NCBI RefSeq assembly: GCF_000187245.1
Contig: NC_027865.1
Location: forward strand, 62,001-126,000
Origin: Ogataea parapolymorpha DL-1
Taxonomy: Eukaryota; Ascomycota; Pichiomycetes; Pichiales; Pichiaceae
Direction of reading: 5' to 3'
DNA: 64,000 nt
Shown: positions 17,291 to 25,962 of the stretch, piece after piece
Position numbering within the stretch: the first letter of the stretch is position 1
Layout of the letters: each line of letters opens with the position of its first letter
Made by a program: the position numbers and the translations under genes
The notes under the pieces: generated by a model
Database searches by the model: none
What the model was told of the DNA's origin: nothing
The model's input: only the letters and a program-made list of their open reading frames with translations

Positions 17291-17566
17291 GGCGAACACT
17301 AAAAAATAAACAAGTTTTTGGTGAAAAAATAGCTGAGCACAGTGAAATGACAGGTAATACCGGAGAGGTATTATGTACGGCTATCCTGATAGAATGGTGA
17401 CAATTGTAGCCGATAGTCATTTAGTAGCTACATAGGATCACCAATATGTCAGCACCATTGGTCTCTTCTACTATATGCTCTCCGTTCCAGCGATGGGATC
17501 AGATTTATTACGAGCCCGCACGCGTCGCGATTCTAAAATTATTCTTGTTTTTTCTTGTTTTTACAA
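17291..17566. promoter_or_regulatory. Shared upstream region of two p24 genes
   Basis: These 276 bp separate the start codons of EMP24 and the ERP gene and contain no other gene. An ACGCGTCGCGA stretch is the most GC-rich element. The sequence flanking each start is T/A-rich on the respective strand. Co-regulation of the two partners from this segment is an inference. Confidence 0.5.
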
Positions 17567-18187
17567 ATGTTCTCTAGACTGTTGCTTCTGGCCAGCTTGC
17601 TGGCTTACGTTTCAGCCACTGCGCTCACGTTTGCCTTGCAGCCGAACGAAAAGGCTTGTTTCTATATTTTCAACCAGAAACCAAAGGCTAATATTGGCTA
17701 TTATTTCGCCGTCCAGGCCGGAGGTTCTTTCGACGTCGACTACACAATCAAAGCCCCTGGCGGAAAAGTGATTGCACAGGAACAGAAACAAAGACAGGGT
17801 GACTACATCTTTACAGCCGACGCCATCGGAGAGTACGAATTCTGCTTCTCGAACGAAATGTCCACGTTTGCCGAAAAAGTTGTTGATTTCGAAATCAGGG
17901 ACGACGACGACTTCAAGGCCGCTCTTCCTAACGCACCAGCAGAAAACACTGCTGTTGAGGGAATGCAGTCGTCGGTCCTCAGAATCGAGTCGAAGCTCGG
18001 CCAGCTGTCCAACACTCTTCAATACTACAAGACCAGAAACAACAGAAACCAGTCGACTGTTAAGTCCACAGAGAGTCGTATTTTCTGGTTCTCCATTTTT
18101 GACGTCGTTCTTATGTGCAGCATGGCCGCATTCCAAGTGCTCGTTGTCAAGTTTTTCTTCCAAGGCTCGAGAAAACAGTTGGTGTAA
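17567..18187 (+). CDS. p24 family protein of the Erp2/Erp3/Erp4 type
   Basis: This 206-residue protein has a signal peptide (about 1-18), then ALTFALQPNEKACFYIF, a GOLD domain with two Cys residues, and GGSFDVDYTIKAPGGKVI. A coiled coil follows (YYKTRNNRNQSTVKSTESRI), then one transmembrane helix and the tail VKFFFQGSRKQLV with an aromatic COPII-type motif. The sequence is intermediate between Saccharomyces Erp3 and Erp4, so I leave the symbol open. p24 proteins of this class join Emp24 and Erv25 in cargo-receptor complexes. The ATG at 17567 is used. The frame starts earlier at a TTG (17555). It converges on FUN26 with 12 bp between stop codons. Confidence 0.88.
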   Translation: MFSRLLLLASLLAYVSATALTFALQPNEKACFYIFNQKPKANIGYYFAVQAGGSFDVDYTIKAPGGKVIAQEQKQRQGDYIFTADAIGEYEFCFSNEMSTFAEKVVDFEIRDDDDFKAALPNAPAENTAVEGMQSSVLRIESKLGQLSNTLQYYKTRNNRNQSTVKSTESRIFWFSIFDVVLMCSMAAFQVLVVKFFFQGSRKQLV

Positions 18188-18199
18188 ATATCTATTAAT

Positions 18200-19471
18200 C
18201 TATGCACTCACCAGATACACAAAAATGTAACTAACGACACTGCCAAAAAGCAGGGCCACATTGATGAGAAATGCGGTGAATCCTCCGGCAGCTTTCTTCT
18301 CTTTATCGCTAGTGAGCAGAACGCCCATTGTCATGAAAGCTGAGGAGAATAGCTGTCCATTTGAAAGCCCAAAGAGTAGCTGCAGCAGCAGATAGATGAA
18401 ATCGCCAAACATACCTCCTCTGCCTTGTAGATTGCACATCATAAATAAGGGGATGAACAAGACCCGCAAAGCCGCGTAAATTATCATTTTGCGTTGGTCC
18501 TCGAGTACAAACCACGGTGACGCAGTAATGACACGGCCTCCGAGATCGCCCAGGTTCCAGAGGAGAAATGCGATGGGAACAAAATACTTCTTGTCTATTT
18601 TGTCTGAAAGCACATTGGAGGCGAAAACAGGGAACGTAAGGGTCAAAGACAAGGTTAAGAAGATTGTGATCTGGACGTATTTCAGAATGTGCCAGAGTTC
18701 GCGGAAGGAAACGTGCTCTTCTTCGGGCTCGAGCGTTGACTCGTCGTCTAGCTCCAAGGTGGTATCACTGGAAAGCATCTGGAACTGGCCAGCTTTGGCT
18801 TTGTATCTATACGTGATCCATATCAGACTGAGAGCAAGGAATTCTATGCAGAGACTTGTGAAGAAGTAGTTAGAGACCTCTCTATCTCTATCACTTTGCG
18901 TCTTACTCAAAAAAATAGACACAATCAGCGAGATGGATGGAAGCACGCCTGCAACCGCGTTACCCACAACATTCGCATTAGCGTAGATGGGGCCCTCGAG
19001 ATTCACTAGAGCCAGCACTCCAACTTGCGCAAACGATGTGGCGCAGGAGCTGACAAAAACACTGATCATCACGTACACAAAGTACAGCACTGCGGGTTTG
19101 TTCTTGATGAACGTGGAAACGGTAAGCAACAGGAACACTGCTGCCTGCAGCATGTTCCCCACGTTGAGTCTGAATCTGTAGTCTGCACCTTTCTGCTTCT
19201 GAGATAGGTACAGGTTGAAAGATGCCGATGCAAGAGTGGATATGGTCATCATAGAGGAGGAGTATGTGTTGGCCAACACGGGCTTGCTGCTGAAACTGTC
19301 TTGGAAATATTCGGATGCTGATAAGAAGCAGTTCCACGGCCACAAATTGGCTATCCCGCAAACCAGAAAACAGACGTATTTGAGGGCAGAAAGTCTAAAC
19401 GGCGGGCCATAGGGAAGCTGGAATATCACGATGTTCTGATCTCGTACGGTGGACGTATTACTAGTAGACAT
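18200..19471 (-). CDS. FUN26: Equilibrative nucleoside transporter Fun26
   Basis: The protein is 423 residues with about eleven hydrophobic helices. The family start is visible as KYVCFLVCGIANLWPWNCFL (the W-P-W-N motif of ENTs). The large central loop is acidic (EPEEEH), and the last helices contain LFGLSNGQLFSSAFM, a conserved ENT block. Fun26 is the vacuolar membrane nucleoside transporter. The ATG at 19471 begins MSTSNTSTVRDQN; the frame upstream to 19591 overlaps the neighbouring gene and lacks an ATG that fits the family. It lies 32 bp downstream of the methyltransferase-like gene on the same strand. Confidence 0.9.
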   Translation of the reverse strand: MSTSNTSTVRDQNIVIFQLPYGPPFRLSALKYVCFLVCGIANLWPWNCFLSASEYFQDSFSSKPVLANTYSSSMMTISTLASASFNLYLSQKQKGADYRFRLNVGNMLQAAVFLLLTVSTFIKNKPAVLYFVYVMISVFVSSCATSFAQVGVLALVNLEGPIYANANVVGNAVAGVLPSISLIVSIFLSKTQSDRDREVSNYFFTSLCIEFLALSLIWITYRYKAKAGQFQMLSSDTTLELDDESTLEPEEEHVSFRELWHILKYVQITIFLTLSLTLTFPVFASNVLSDKIDKKYFVPIAFLLWNLGDLGGRVITASPWFVLEDQRKMIIYAALRVLFIPLFMMCNLQGRGGMFGDFIYLLLQLLFGLSNGQLFSSAFMTMGVLLTSDKEKKAAGGFTAFLINVALLFGSVVSYIFVYLVSA

Positions 19472-19503
19472 GCTGGGAAATATTTTTAACAAAGAAATAT
19501 TAT

Positions 19504-20229
19504 TTATGCATTCAAAAGGTCCACACATTCTGTGAGGATGGGGTCGTATTTGTCGTAAGTGTTGGCGATTTTTTCGTAAATCAAGTTCCATCTGCCTTGT
19601 TTTCTGCCCCCTATGTGCTCGTTCATGGTCCGCTTATAGACGGGGGCTCCAAGCAGATACTCGTAGAACTTGTCGCGGCATTCGGCGGGACAGTTCACTC
19701 TGGCAACCACGGTTCCTGGTTGCACAAGGCTTACGGATTCCATCGTTCTCAATATTGTAATATCATTCTGTGGAGAGATGTGATTCACAAGAATCCAATC
19801 TGCTTCGATCGGATGGTAGATGAGGTAGTCTTCAAGGTCTTCTGCAAAATGGACCTTGATTTGGGATATCCCGGAAAGATCCACCAAATATTCTATCAAT
19901 TTCCGGTTATCCTCGGTGAGCGAAAAGTAATCGAAAAGTCCGTGAAGCACAAAAGGGATATTTGTTTTACGGAGCAAGTTTCCGAGGTATATCAGCGAGT
20001 AGCCAAAATCCATCTCTGAGCCTAGTAACATAATGGATCCCGGTGTGCGTTTGCAGAAGATCGGGACCAGAGAGTGAAGATGTTCATAACAGGAGGGATC
20101 GGTGGTAGGATATATGTCAAATAGCCTGATGGTCGAGAGTAGCGAATCTGGATTGTTTCGCAGCTGTTCCAATGATTTTGTCTCCACTAGTGACTCGTAT
20201 AGGTTGGTATCCGGTAGCTGTTTTTCCAT
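19504..20229 (-). CDS. Catechol-O-methyltransferase-like protein lacking metal-binding residues
   Basis: This 241-residue protein aligns by pattern with the COMT-like Rossmann methyltransferases. A glycine-containing motif I region is MLLGSEMDFGYS (67-78), DLSGISQIKVHFAEDLEDYL follows, and ADWILVNH (143-150) stands where COMT has its FLDHW motif. GTVVARVNCP (172-181) stands where COMT has its ADN metal-binding motif. Asn149 and Val178 replace the two metal-binding aspartates, so a standard Mg-dependent O-methyl transfer looks unlikely. It may bind AdoMet without catalysing, or act on another substrate. The relationship is my inference from motif order; I do not know a named yeast orthologue. 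Confidence 0.5.
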   Translation of the reverse strand: MEKQLPDTNLYESLVETKSLEQLRNNPDSLLSTIRLFDIYPTTDPSCYEHLHSLVPIFCKRTPGSIMLLGSEMDFGYSLIYLGNLLRKTNIPFVLHGLFDYFSLTEDNRKLIEYLVDLSGISQIKVHFAEDLEDYLIYHPIEADWILVNHISPQNDITILRTMESVSLVQPGTVVARVNCPAECRDKFYEYLLGAPVYKRTMNEHIGGRKQGRWNLIYEKIANTYDKYDPILTECVDLLNA

Positions 20230-20355
20230 TGTATATAATAATCAGGCGCAACAATTATCTGGGGTAAGTAGCCTGATTTATAGAAAAAAAGGGGCCATCG
20301 TCGCGACAGACTTTAAGTGTCTGGGGAAAAAAAAAATATTAGCAAATTACTAATT

Positions 20356-20871
20356 ATGTTCGGACGCTTGATTCGTTCCAGCCTGAGGACCATGCCTCTT
20401 GTAAGTCGACCAACTCTGGCGTTTCGCTACTACTCGTCTCCCCTAGTGGACTTCACAAAAACAAAGGTCCAGAACCAGCAGTTTTCCGACCATAACAATA
20501 TGCCCTTGTTCGTCGCCATCACTCGATCAGCGGCCGAGAAGCTCAACGAGATCGCCAACGAGGAACAAAACGATAAGCTTGCATTGCGAGTTCAAGTGGA
20601 AAGTGGCGGCTGCCACGGATTTCAGTATCACCTCAAATTATCGGACATGAATGATTTCCATCCCGAAGACGATTCCGTTTTCGTGCGAGATGGGGCCCGA
20701 GTTTTAATTGACAAAACAAGTTTGGAGATTTTACGAGATTCGAAAATCGATTACGTGCATGAGCTGATTGGCTCGCAATTCAAAGTGGTAGACAGCCCGT
20801 ACACCAAGACGAGTTGCGGGTGCGGGTCCAGTTTCGACTTTGATTTCGATAAGTTGAACCAAACAACATAA
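20356..20871 (+). CDS. ISA2: Mitochondrial iron-sulfur assembly protein, Isa2-like
   Basis: This 171-residue protein begins with a basic, arginine-containing mitochondrial presequence (about 1-28). The A-type carrier domain has Cys86 in SGGCHGFQY and Cys154/Cys156 in KTSCGCGSSFDF. These three cysteines bind the cluster or iron. The length and the ELIGSQFKVV region favour Isa2 over Isa1. Isa1, Isa2 and Iba57 make [4Fe-4S] clusters for aconitase and lipoyl synthase in the matrix. The ATG at 20356 is used; the frame begins earlier at non-family sequence. Its stop codon is one base from the stop of the opposing gene. Confidence 0.82.
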   Translation: MFGRLIRSSLRTMPLVSRPTLAFRYYSSPLVDFTKTKVQNQQFSDHNNMPLFVAITRSAAEKLNEIANEEQNDKLALRVQVESGGCHGFQYHLKLSDMNDFHPEDDSVFVRDGARVLIDKTSLEILRDSKIDYVHELIGSQFKVVDSPYTKTSCGCGSSFDFDFDKLNQTT

Positions 20872-20872
20872 T

Positions 20873-21760
20873 TTATTTGGATATACACAGGTCGCATATT
20901 GACAGCACAAATGGCCACAGCGAGGGCCGTGGGTCGGACTCATCGAAAAACGGAGCAAACGAAAGCTCGTTGGTGAACCGAAGACGCCCTTCGGACAGAA
21001 ATAAATAGAGATTGCATCGGATTTTTGTGAGTCGGAGCTGTTCGAAGTCTAGGGCAGTGCTTTTGCGGAGGTACGTGAAGAGAGACGTGGTGAAGTTTGT
21101 TTTTGGAAATTTGTCCACATCGATTGCCGGAACGTTGATGATAATTTGATTGAGCGCATTATTAGTTGTTTTGATGTTTGCGAACGCAAGCTCGAGCTCG
21201 CCCACCAACGACGAGCCCAGCTCTTCGATTGTGGAATTGAGTGTGTTTTTGAGAAAATCGTCACTGAGTTCTACCGGACTGATCAGGGATCCAATGTCGT
21301 TCACCAAAAAGTCTGTTGCTACCTGGTACAGTTTTGGCAGCATTCTGGCCATCAGCAAGACCGTTCCCGGTTCGATTTCGATGAAAACCATGATCTGGTA
21401 CGGTATCACGTTGAGCAGCTTGAATCTGATGGCACCCATTTTGAGATGTCTTTCTTCGCACTCAAACTCCTTGATCCGCAGTTTGAGTTCCAGATGTCGG
21501 TGCACGTCTGCAAAATCCGGCTTATCGCTCATTGATCGTCCATTACTATAAAAACGAGAGCTTGTGGGTATGAGCAGCCCTGAATTGTGTGACTTGTAGA
21601 GTTCATTTGCTAGTATGGCAGAGACGATTTTCTTTTTAAAATCTGCCACTTCGGTGTTGGAGTCGAGCTCGTCGTAACACATTCGGTCCACTACCGATTC
21701 GTGGCCCAGACTGCGCACCTTGAGCAGTTTGAAGTTGTTATTCAACAATATTCTGGACAT
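20873..21760 (-). CDS. Conserved-looking protein, function not recognised
   Basis: The frame encodes 295 residues from a clear ATG. It has a mixed alpha/beta composition with no signal peptide or membrane helix, a short N-terminal segment (FKLLKVRSLGHESV), and a hydrophobic core block FKLLNVIPYQIMVFIEIEPG. The C-terminal half reads IIINVPAIDVDKFPKTNF and SLFTYLRKSTALDFEQLRL. The overall look recalls fungal CENP-L/Fta1-type kinetochore proteins (short first motif, repeating beta-strands, C-terminal Lxx-L-xx-L block), but I cannot support that beyond a weak resemblance. It is divergent from AIM3 across 80 bp. Confidence 0.6.
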   Translation of the reverse strand: MSRILLNNNFKLLKVRSLGHESVVDRMCYDELDSNTEVADFKKKIVSAILANELYKSHNSGLLIPTSSRFYSNGRSMSDKPDFADVHRHLELKLRIKEFECEERHLKMGAIRFKLLNVIPYQIMVFIEIEPGTVLLMARMLPKLYQVATDFLVNDIGSLISPVELSDDFLKNTLNSTIEELGSSLVGELELAFANIKTTNNALNQIIINVPAIDVDKFPKTNFTTSLFTYLRKSTALDFEQLRLTKIRCNLYLFLSEGRLRFTNELSFAPFFDESDPRPSLWPFVLSICDLCISK

Positions 21761-21840
21761 AGCATAAATAAAACGCGTGGAAAAATAACAGACTGAATTG
21801 TATAAATTATATTTAATTTCTGGCAGTGTTCAATTAGGTC

Positions 21841-23571
21841 ATGTCGTTTTGGGACAACAACAAGGACTCCATCAAAGCCGGCAGTCTGGCCGCTCTTAAA
21901 GGTGCAGGCCGTGCAACGGTAACAGTGTCAAAGTACGGCTACCATGCTGGCAAAACGGCCTACAAAAACAATAGAAACAAGAGTTCTGGACAAGCCGGAA
22001 AAAAAGAGGAAGAAGAACCTCAAAGTCCTCCTACTATCCCACAGACCAGAGATCCGCACACTTTTGCGCCTCCGCCAAAACATGTTGCCGTTGCTGGTCA
22101 GCCACAGCCCAATCACCCGCAGCAGTATGCCCAGGTTCCCGCCCAAGCCGTGAACTACCAACAAACGCAGGTGGCACAGAATCCTGCTCAATTCCAGCAG
22201 GCGTCTCCACAACAACAGACGGCCTACGTACCTGTCACACAGTCCGTTCAGCCTGCCCAACAATACGCCCCTCAGCAGCAATATCAACAAACTATGCAAT
22301 ATCAACCAGCTATGCAATATCAACCAGCTATGCAATATCAACCAACTATGCAATACCAGCCAGCTGTTCAATATCAACCAGCTGTGCAATATCAACCCCA
22401 GACGCAGGCCTGGCCTAACCAACCACAGCCGTTTGTCCAGCCAGCCCAGCCAGCCCAGCCAGCTCAGCCAGCGATGATGCAGCAGCCAACACCGCCACCA
22501 ACGGCACAAGAACCTATGCAGGCTCTTTCTCAGCAGCCGACCCAATACGGCGCACCGCAGCCAATTGCTCAACCGGCTCCTCCGTCACAGCGCCCCGTTC
22601 CCCAGCCCATTCCCCAGCCCACTCCCCAACCCGAGCCGACGCCGTCACCACTTTCAGCTCCACAGCCCACAAGTGAGTATACTAGACCTGCCATAATCTC
22701 TCCTCCTCAGAACCCTCCTCCATACACTGCTACACCAACGGCCCCGCCACCTGCTACCGTTTCTGTTGTGAGCCAGCCTTCTGGCTCGCCCGCAGTAACG
22801 CCAGCCCCAACTCAGGTGTATCTTCCAGAGGCACAGGAACCAGCTGCGCCGAAGAAGAAGAACGGTCTGCCGCCTGTCGAGGAACCAAAGTTCAAGCATT
22901 CGTTGATGGATTTCGACCTATCCAAATTTGGTCCTCCTCCTCCCAAAGCACACAGGACTGAAGAGGAGCTGCGCAAGATTGAAAAGGAGCGCGAAATGAG
23001 GATAAGGCTGCAGAAACTGAAAGAAGAGTCACAGCAGCGAGCAAAGATGAATGCACACCAAAATGTATCGGCGGTTGCATCGCCATCCTCTGCATCGTCA
23101 GTTGTGTCTCCTTCAAGCACAGGCACCAGGCCAGAGCTTCCTTCAAGAGTCAATTCGGAGTCTACAGAGCAGCCCAAGAAGTTTGAGCTTCCTGACATCT
23201 CGAAAATACAGCCTCCACCTCCTGTTCCCAAAAAGGAGAGCCATGAAAACACCGTCAACTCTCCGCCCACACCATCCACATCGCGCCCAAATCTGGCTTC
23301 CAGAACGGTGCCTATACCGCCTCCAACTCTTTCTCGTCCAGAATCTGGTTCGTCAGCCCCGCCTCCGCCATCTAAACCAACACATCTATCTGCAAAGCCC
23401 AAGCCTCCAGTTCCTAAAAAACTGTCAAACTCAGAGGTGGCTGAAGCTATTGGCTCCAAACAGAAGCCACCAGTTCCTGCAAAGAAGCCTTCTGTGGGGT
23501 CTGTGTCCTCAACTTCCAGCCATATACAGGAACTGCAATCAAAGTTGGCTGGTATGCATTTCAATAACTGA
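21841..23571 (+). CDS. AIM3: Aim3-like cortical actin patch protein
   Basis: The protein is 576 residues and starts MSFWDNNKDSIKAGSLAALK with a glycine/tyrosine-rich N-terminus (KYGYHAGKTAYKNN), the hallmark of Aim3. A long Pro/Gln-rich region follows, containing six copies of an 18-bp repeat (QYQPAM). Further on are proline motifs (PPPPKAH, PPPVPKKE, KPPVPKKLS) suited to SH3 binding, and a short C-terminal helix IQELQSKLAGMHF. Aim3 binds Rvs167 and sits at endocytic actin patches. The assignment is by N-terminal match and composition, because the rest is low complexity. It is tandem with the unrecognised gene downstream. Confidence 0.82.
   Translation: MSFWDNNKDSIKAGSLAALKGAGRATVTVSKYGYHAGKTAYKNNRNKSSGQAGKKEEEEPQSPPTIPQTRDPHTFAPPPKHVAVAGQPQPNHPQQYAQVPAQAVNYQQTQVAQNPAQFQQASPQQQTAYVPVTQSVQPAQQYAPQQQYQQTMQYQPAMQYQPAMQYQPTMQYQPAVQYQPAVQYQPQTQAWPNQPQPFVQPAQPAQPAQPAMMQQPTPPPTAQEPMQALSQQPTQYGAPQPIAQPAPPSQRPVPQPIPQPTPQPEPTPSPLSAPQPTSEYTRPAIISPPQNPPPYTATPTAPPPATVSVVSQPSGSPAVTPAPTQVYLPEAQEPAAPKKKNGLPPVEEPKFKHSLMDFDLSKFGPPPPKAHRTEEELRKIEKEREMRIRLQKLKEESQQRAKMNAHQNVSAVASPSSASSVVSPSSTGTRPELPSRVNSESTEQPKKFELPDISKIQPPPPVPKKESHENTVNSPPTPSTSRPNLASRTVPIPPPTLSRPESGSSAPPPPSKPTHLSAKPKPPVPKKLSNSEVAEAIGSKQKPPVPAKKPSVGSVSSTSSHIQELQSKLAGMHFNN
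22279..22397 (+). repeat. 18-bp in-frame tandem repeat in AIM3
   Basis: Six full copies and a partial seventh of an 18-bp unit (consensus CAATATCAACCAGCTATG) encode QYQPAM and close variants. Copies 2 and 3 are identical; the others differ at one to a few bases. The repeat is a multiple of three, so copy-number change keeps the frame. A shorter 9-bp repeat encoding QPA follows near 22439-22469. Confidence 0.95.
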
Positions 23572-23699
23572 CGAGTCACTTTTCTACACATATTCATTTA
23601 GGTTCATCCCAGCCACTTTCTGCGAGTGAGCATGGAGTGTCGGTAGGCGGTCAGACCAGCCATCGCCAGAGCTCTATAAATTGGCGCCCTTCAGACCAC

Positions 23700-24569
23700 A
23701 TGGTAGCAACTATGGAGAAATTCGAACTTGAATACCAACCCAAAAAAATCAGGGCCTACGCAGTGAGGGTTCTAAAGGAGCTCACCAAAAAGAAAACCCG
23801 GCCTATGCTTATGTGCTTCCGTAACTGGGAGATGAGAGTCGGGCTCGGAGGGCCTGAGAATGAAGATGAGTCTGATGACCATACCCGCGTCCTAGTTTTC
23901 AACGATAAGTACATTTCTTTCTTGATTCCGTGGATGATGTCGTTCTGCTGGTACGTGGACGAGATCATGGAGGAACTTGCCGATCTCAGAGACCTCAACA
24001 CTGTCTGCAACGGAAAACTTACTCTTGGTCCTGTTTTCACGGTTGAGGAGCTTGTCAAGATCGATATGATTTTCAGACTCTTCACCACGGTTGTTCCTAA
24101 ACAACATTTGGAGCCGAAATCGCATCACTCCAAAGTGACTGAGGTTCCTAGAGTGGACGGTTCCAAATCGACCGCTGCTTTGAAACCAATTGAGGGCTTG
24201 AAGCCTGTTGAAATTACGGAGTGTGTTGAACGTCCGGAGCGTGTTGAAAATCCAGAGCCTACTAAAGTTGACAAATCAGCCGTCTCCAAGCCTAATGACC
24301 TTGCCCAGCCTGCTTCTTTCAAGACGCTTGACCCCTCTAAGTCGGTGAATCCCTCCAGACCTTCTGGGTTGTCCAATCCCTCTGCTCCACCTTTCTCAAA
24401 AGACATCCCCGAACCGCCAAGCTTCGACTATGAGCCTTCTAATGCAATCGCTCAAAAGCCAGTTCAGCCAGCAAGCAATGCTGTGGTTATACAGAAGCCG
24501 TTGTTTGATGACCTCGTCAACAAAATACAGGGTCTTCAATTGTCCATTGAGATTATGCAGAATATGTAG
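23700..24569 (+). CDS. Protein of unknown function with proline-rich tail
   Basis: This frame encodes 289 residues from the ATG at 23700. An upstream ATG at 23632 is out of frame and stops after four codons. The first 140 residues look globular and charged, with basic KKIRAYAVRVLKELTKKKTR, a hydrophobic stretch YISFLIPWMMSFCWYVDE and LTLGPVFTVEELVKIDMIF. The rest is low-complexity sequence rich in Pro, Lys, Glu and Ser with repeated KP and EP dipeptides, and ends in a helix DDLVNKIQGLQLSIEIMQNM. I do not recognise a family. It is convergent with the kinase gene, with 9 bp between stops. Confidence 0.6.
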   Translation: MVATMEKFELEYQPKKIRAYAVRVLKELTKKKTRPMLMCFRNWEMRVGLGGPENEDESDDHTRVLVFNDKYISFLIPWMMSFCWYVDEIMEELADLRDLNTVCNGKLTLGPVFTVEELVKIDMIFRLFTTVVPKQHLEPKSHHSKVTEVPRVDGSKSTAALKPIEGLKPVEITECVERPERVENPEPTKVDKSAVSKPNDLAQPASFKTLDPSKSVNPSRPSGLSNPSAPPFSKDIPEPPSFDYEPSNAIAQKPVQPASNAVVIQKPLFDDLVNKIQGLQLSIEIMQNM

Positions 24570-24578
24570 CTATCAATA

Positions 24579-25919
24579 TTAATGTTCCTTCCTCCAGCGC
24601 TCGATCATACTTTCTGCCCACCTAGTATACAGCAGCTCTTCAACTTCGTCACGAGGACGTTCTTTTTCCAGATTTTTGGGTATTAGTTTGTCCTTCAGCT
24701 GCTCGTTATCTGTTGTCATTATTTTCTTCATCACCAGCTTGAAATATTTACAAAACACTTCTCGGTACTGTTCATCCGGGCTGAGCGCGATTGACTCCAT
24801 CATGGTTTTTTGAAACAACACTAGCTGGTCATACTGTGAGGTCGAAAGGTTATGTTTCTCGTTTATCTTGTTGAACGACTGGTTCAGTATGCGATTAAGA
24901 GTCTTTTTCAGCTCCTGGTCCCCATTCTCGTTGGAACTGCGTTTTATCGGCGACAACGGAACTTTTCGGGATGGTTCTGGCTTCAGCGTACTTGAAGGTT
25001 CCTCTTTCAACGTGATGTCGAATAGAGGAGGCGTCTGTTCCTCCAGAGTAGGTGTATAGTAGCGTTTCTCGGTGTTGCCTGTTTCAAGGTCCCATTCGTG
25101 CTTGCGCTTAATCAGCTTAACTATCTCCGAGCGATCGACCTTGGCGCCAGCAAGGACAAACGGATGCTTGAGGAGTTCTTTGGCCGACGGTCTTTGCTTT
25201 GACTCTTTATTCAAGCAAATGTTTACAAAATTCCTGAACTCCTTACTGAAACTCGAGTCCAGCTCCGGAGCAGGGTCCTCAGCGATTCTAAAGAGCACGT
25301 CAAACGGATGGTACTGAGACAGAGGAGGCTTACCGTATGCTAGTTCAATTGCTGTGATACCCAATGACCAGATATCTGCGGAATATGTGTATGGCTGGTG
25401 AAGAATAATTTCAGGGGCCATCCAGTAGGGCGTTCCCACAAAAGTGTTTCTTTTGGACATGTTGTTCGACAATTGGGTGGCGACTCCAAAATCTGCAATT
25501 TTCACGTCTCCTTCCAAGCTCAATAACACGTTGGCAGCCTTGAAGTCCCGGTGGATCTTGCCGTTTTCGTGTAAATACACAAGAGCATGTAGCAGCTCAT
25601 GCAAAATGTAGCTAATAGCCTTTTCTCCAAATGGCCCAGAAATGAGCAACTCTGAGCAGGATCCACCACCCAAAAACTCCATAATGATCCACAGCTTGTA
25701 TCCTTTAAGAAAACAGCCGTAGTAGCGAGTGATGTTCGCATGTTGGCACGTAGACAGAATCTTGATTTCCTGCTGGATCTCGTTCAGTTCATCCGCACTT
25801 TCCAAATCCACCTGCTTGACAGCCACCATTTTCCTGGAGTCCTTGTCAAAAGCACGGTAAACCACACCGAACGCTCCACGGCCCAATTCCTCGTACACCT
25901 CAAACTGCTCGGGAGACAT
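24579..25919 (-). CDS. Germinal-centre-type (Ste20 superfamily) protein kinase, Sps1-like
   Basis: The 446-residue protein has its kinase domain at the very N-terminus: glycine loop GRGAFGVVY (13-21), VAVK lysine, catalytic loop IHRDFKAANVLL, IADFG, and the Ste20-family signature GTPYWMAPE. The catalytic motif has Phe after HRD, a mild variation. The C-terminal third (about 300-446) is helical and shares layout with GCK-III kinases, ending WAESMIERWRKEH. The best counterparts are Sps1, Kic1 or fission-yeast Nak1/Sid1. Short length and C-terminal helix favour a GCK-III/Sps1-type kinase, but I do not choose. Its start is 43 bp from that of the Mrs2-type gene on the other strand. Confidence 0.85.
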   Translation of the reverse strand: MSPEQFEVYEELGRGAFGVVYRAFDKDSRKMVAVKQVDLESADELNEIQQEIKILSTCQHANITRYYGCFLKGYKLWIIMEFLGGGSCSELLISGPFGEKAISYILHELLHALVYLHENGKIHRDFKAANVLLSLEGDVKIADFGVATQLSNNMSKRNTFVGTPYWMAPEIILHQPYTYSADIWSLGITAIELAYGKPPLSQYHPFDVLFRIAEDPAPELDSSFSKEFRNFVNICLNKESKQRPSAKELLKHPFVLAGAKVDRSEIVKLIKRKHEWDLETGNTEKRYYTPTLEEQTPPLFDITLKEEPSSTLKPEPSRKVPLSPIKRSSNENGDQELKKTLNRILNQSFNKINEKHNLSTSQYDQLVLFQKTMMESIALSPDEQYREVFCKYFKLVMKKIMTTDNEQLKDKLIPKNLEKERPRDEVEELLYTRWAESMIERWRKEH

Positions 25920-25962
25920 AAAAAAATTATTTAATCAGATTAATTTATCAATTTATTTTATC

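Noticed and set aside
16643..17302. 219-codon frame opposite EMP24
   Set aside because: Complementary shadow of the p24 gene; composition is atypical and no family match is visible.
21928..22572. Leucine/tryptophan-rich minus frame over AIM3
   Set aside because: Artefact of the Gln/Pro repeats read on the other strand.
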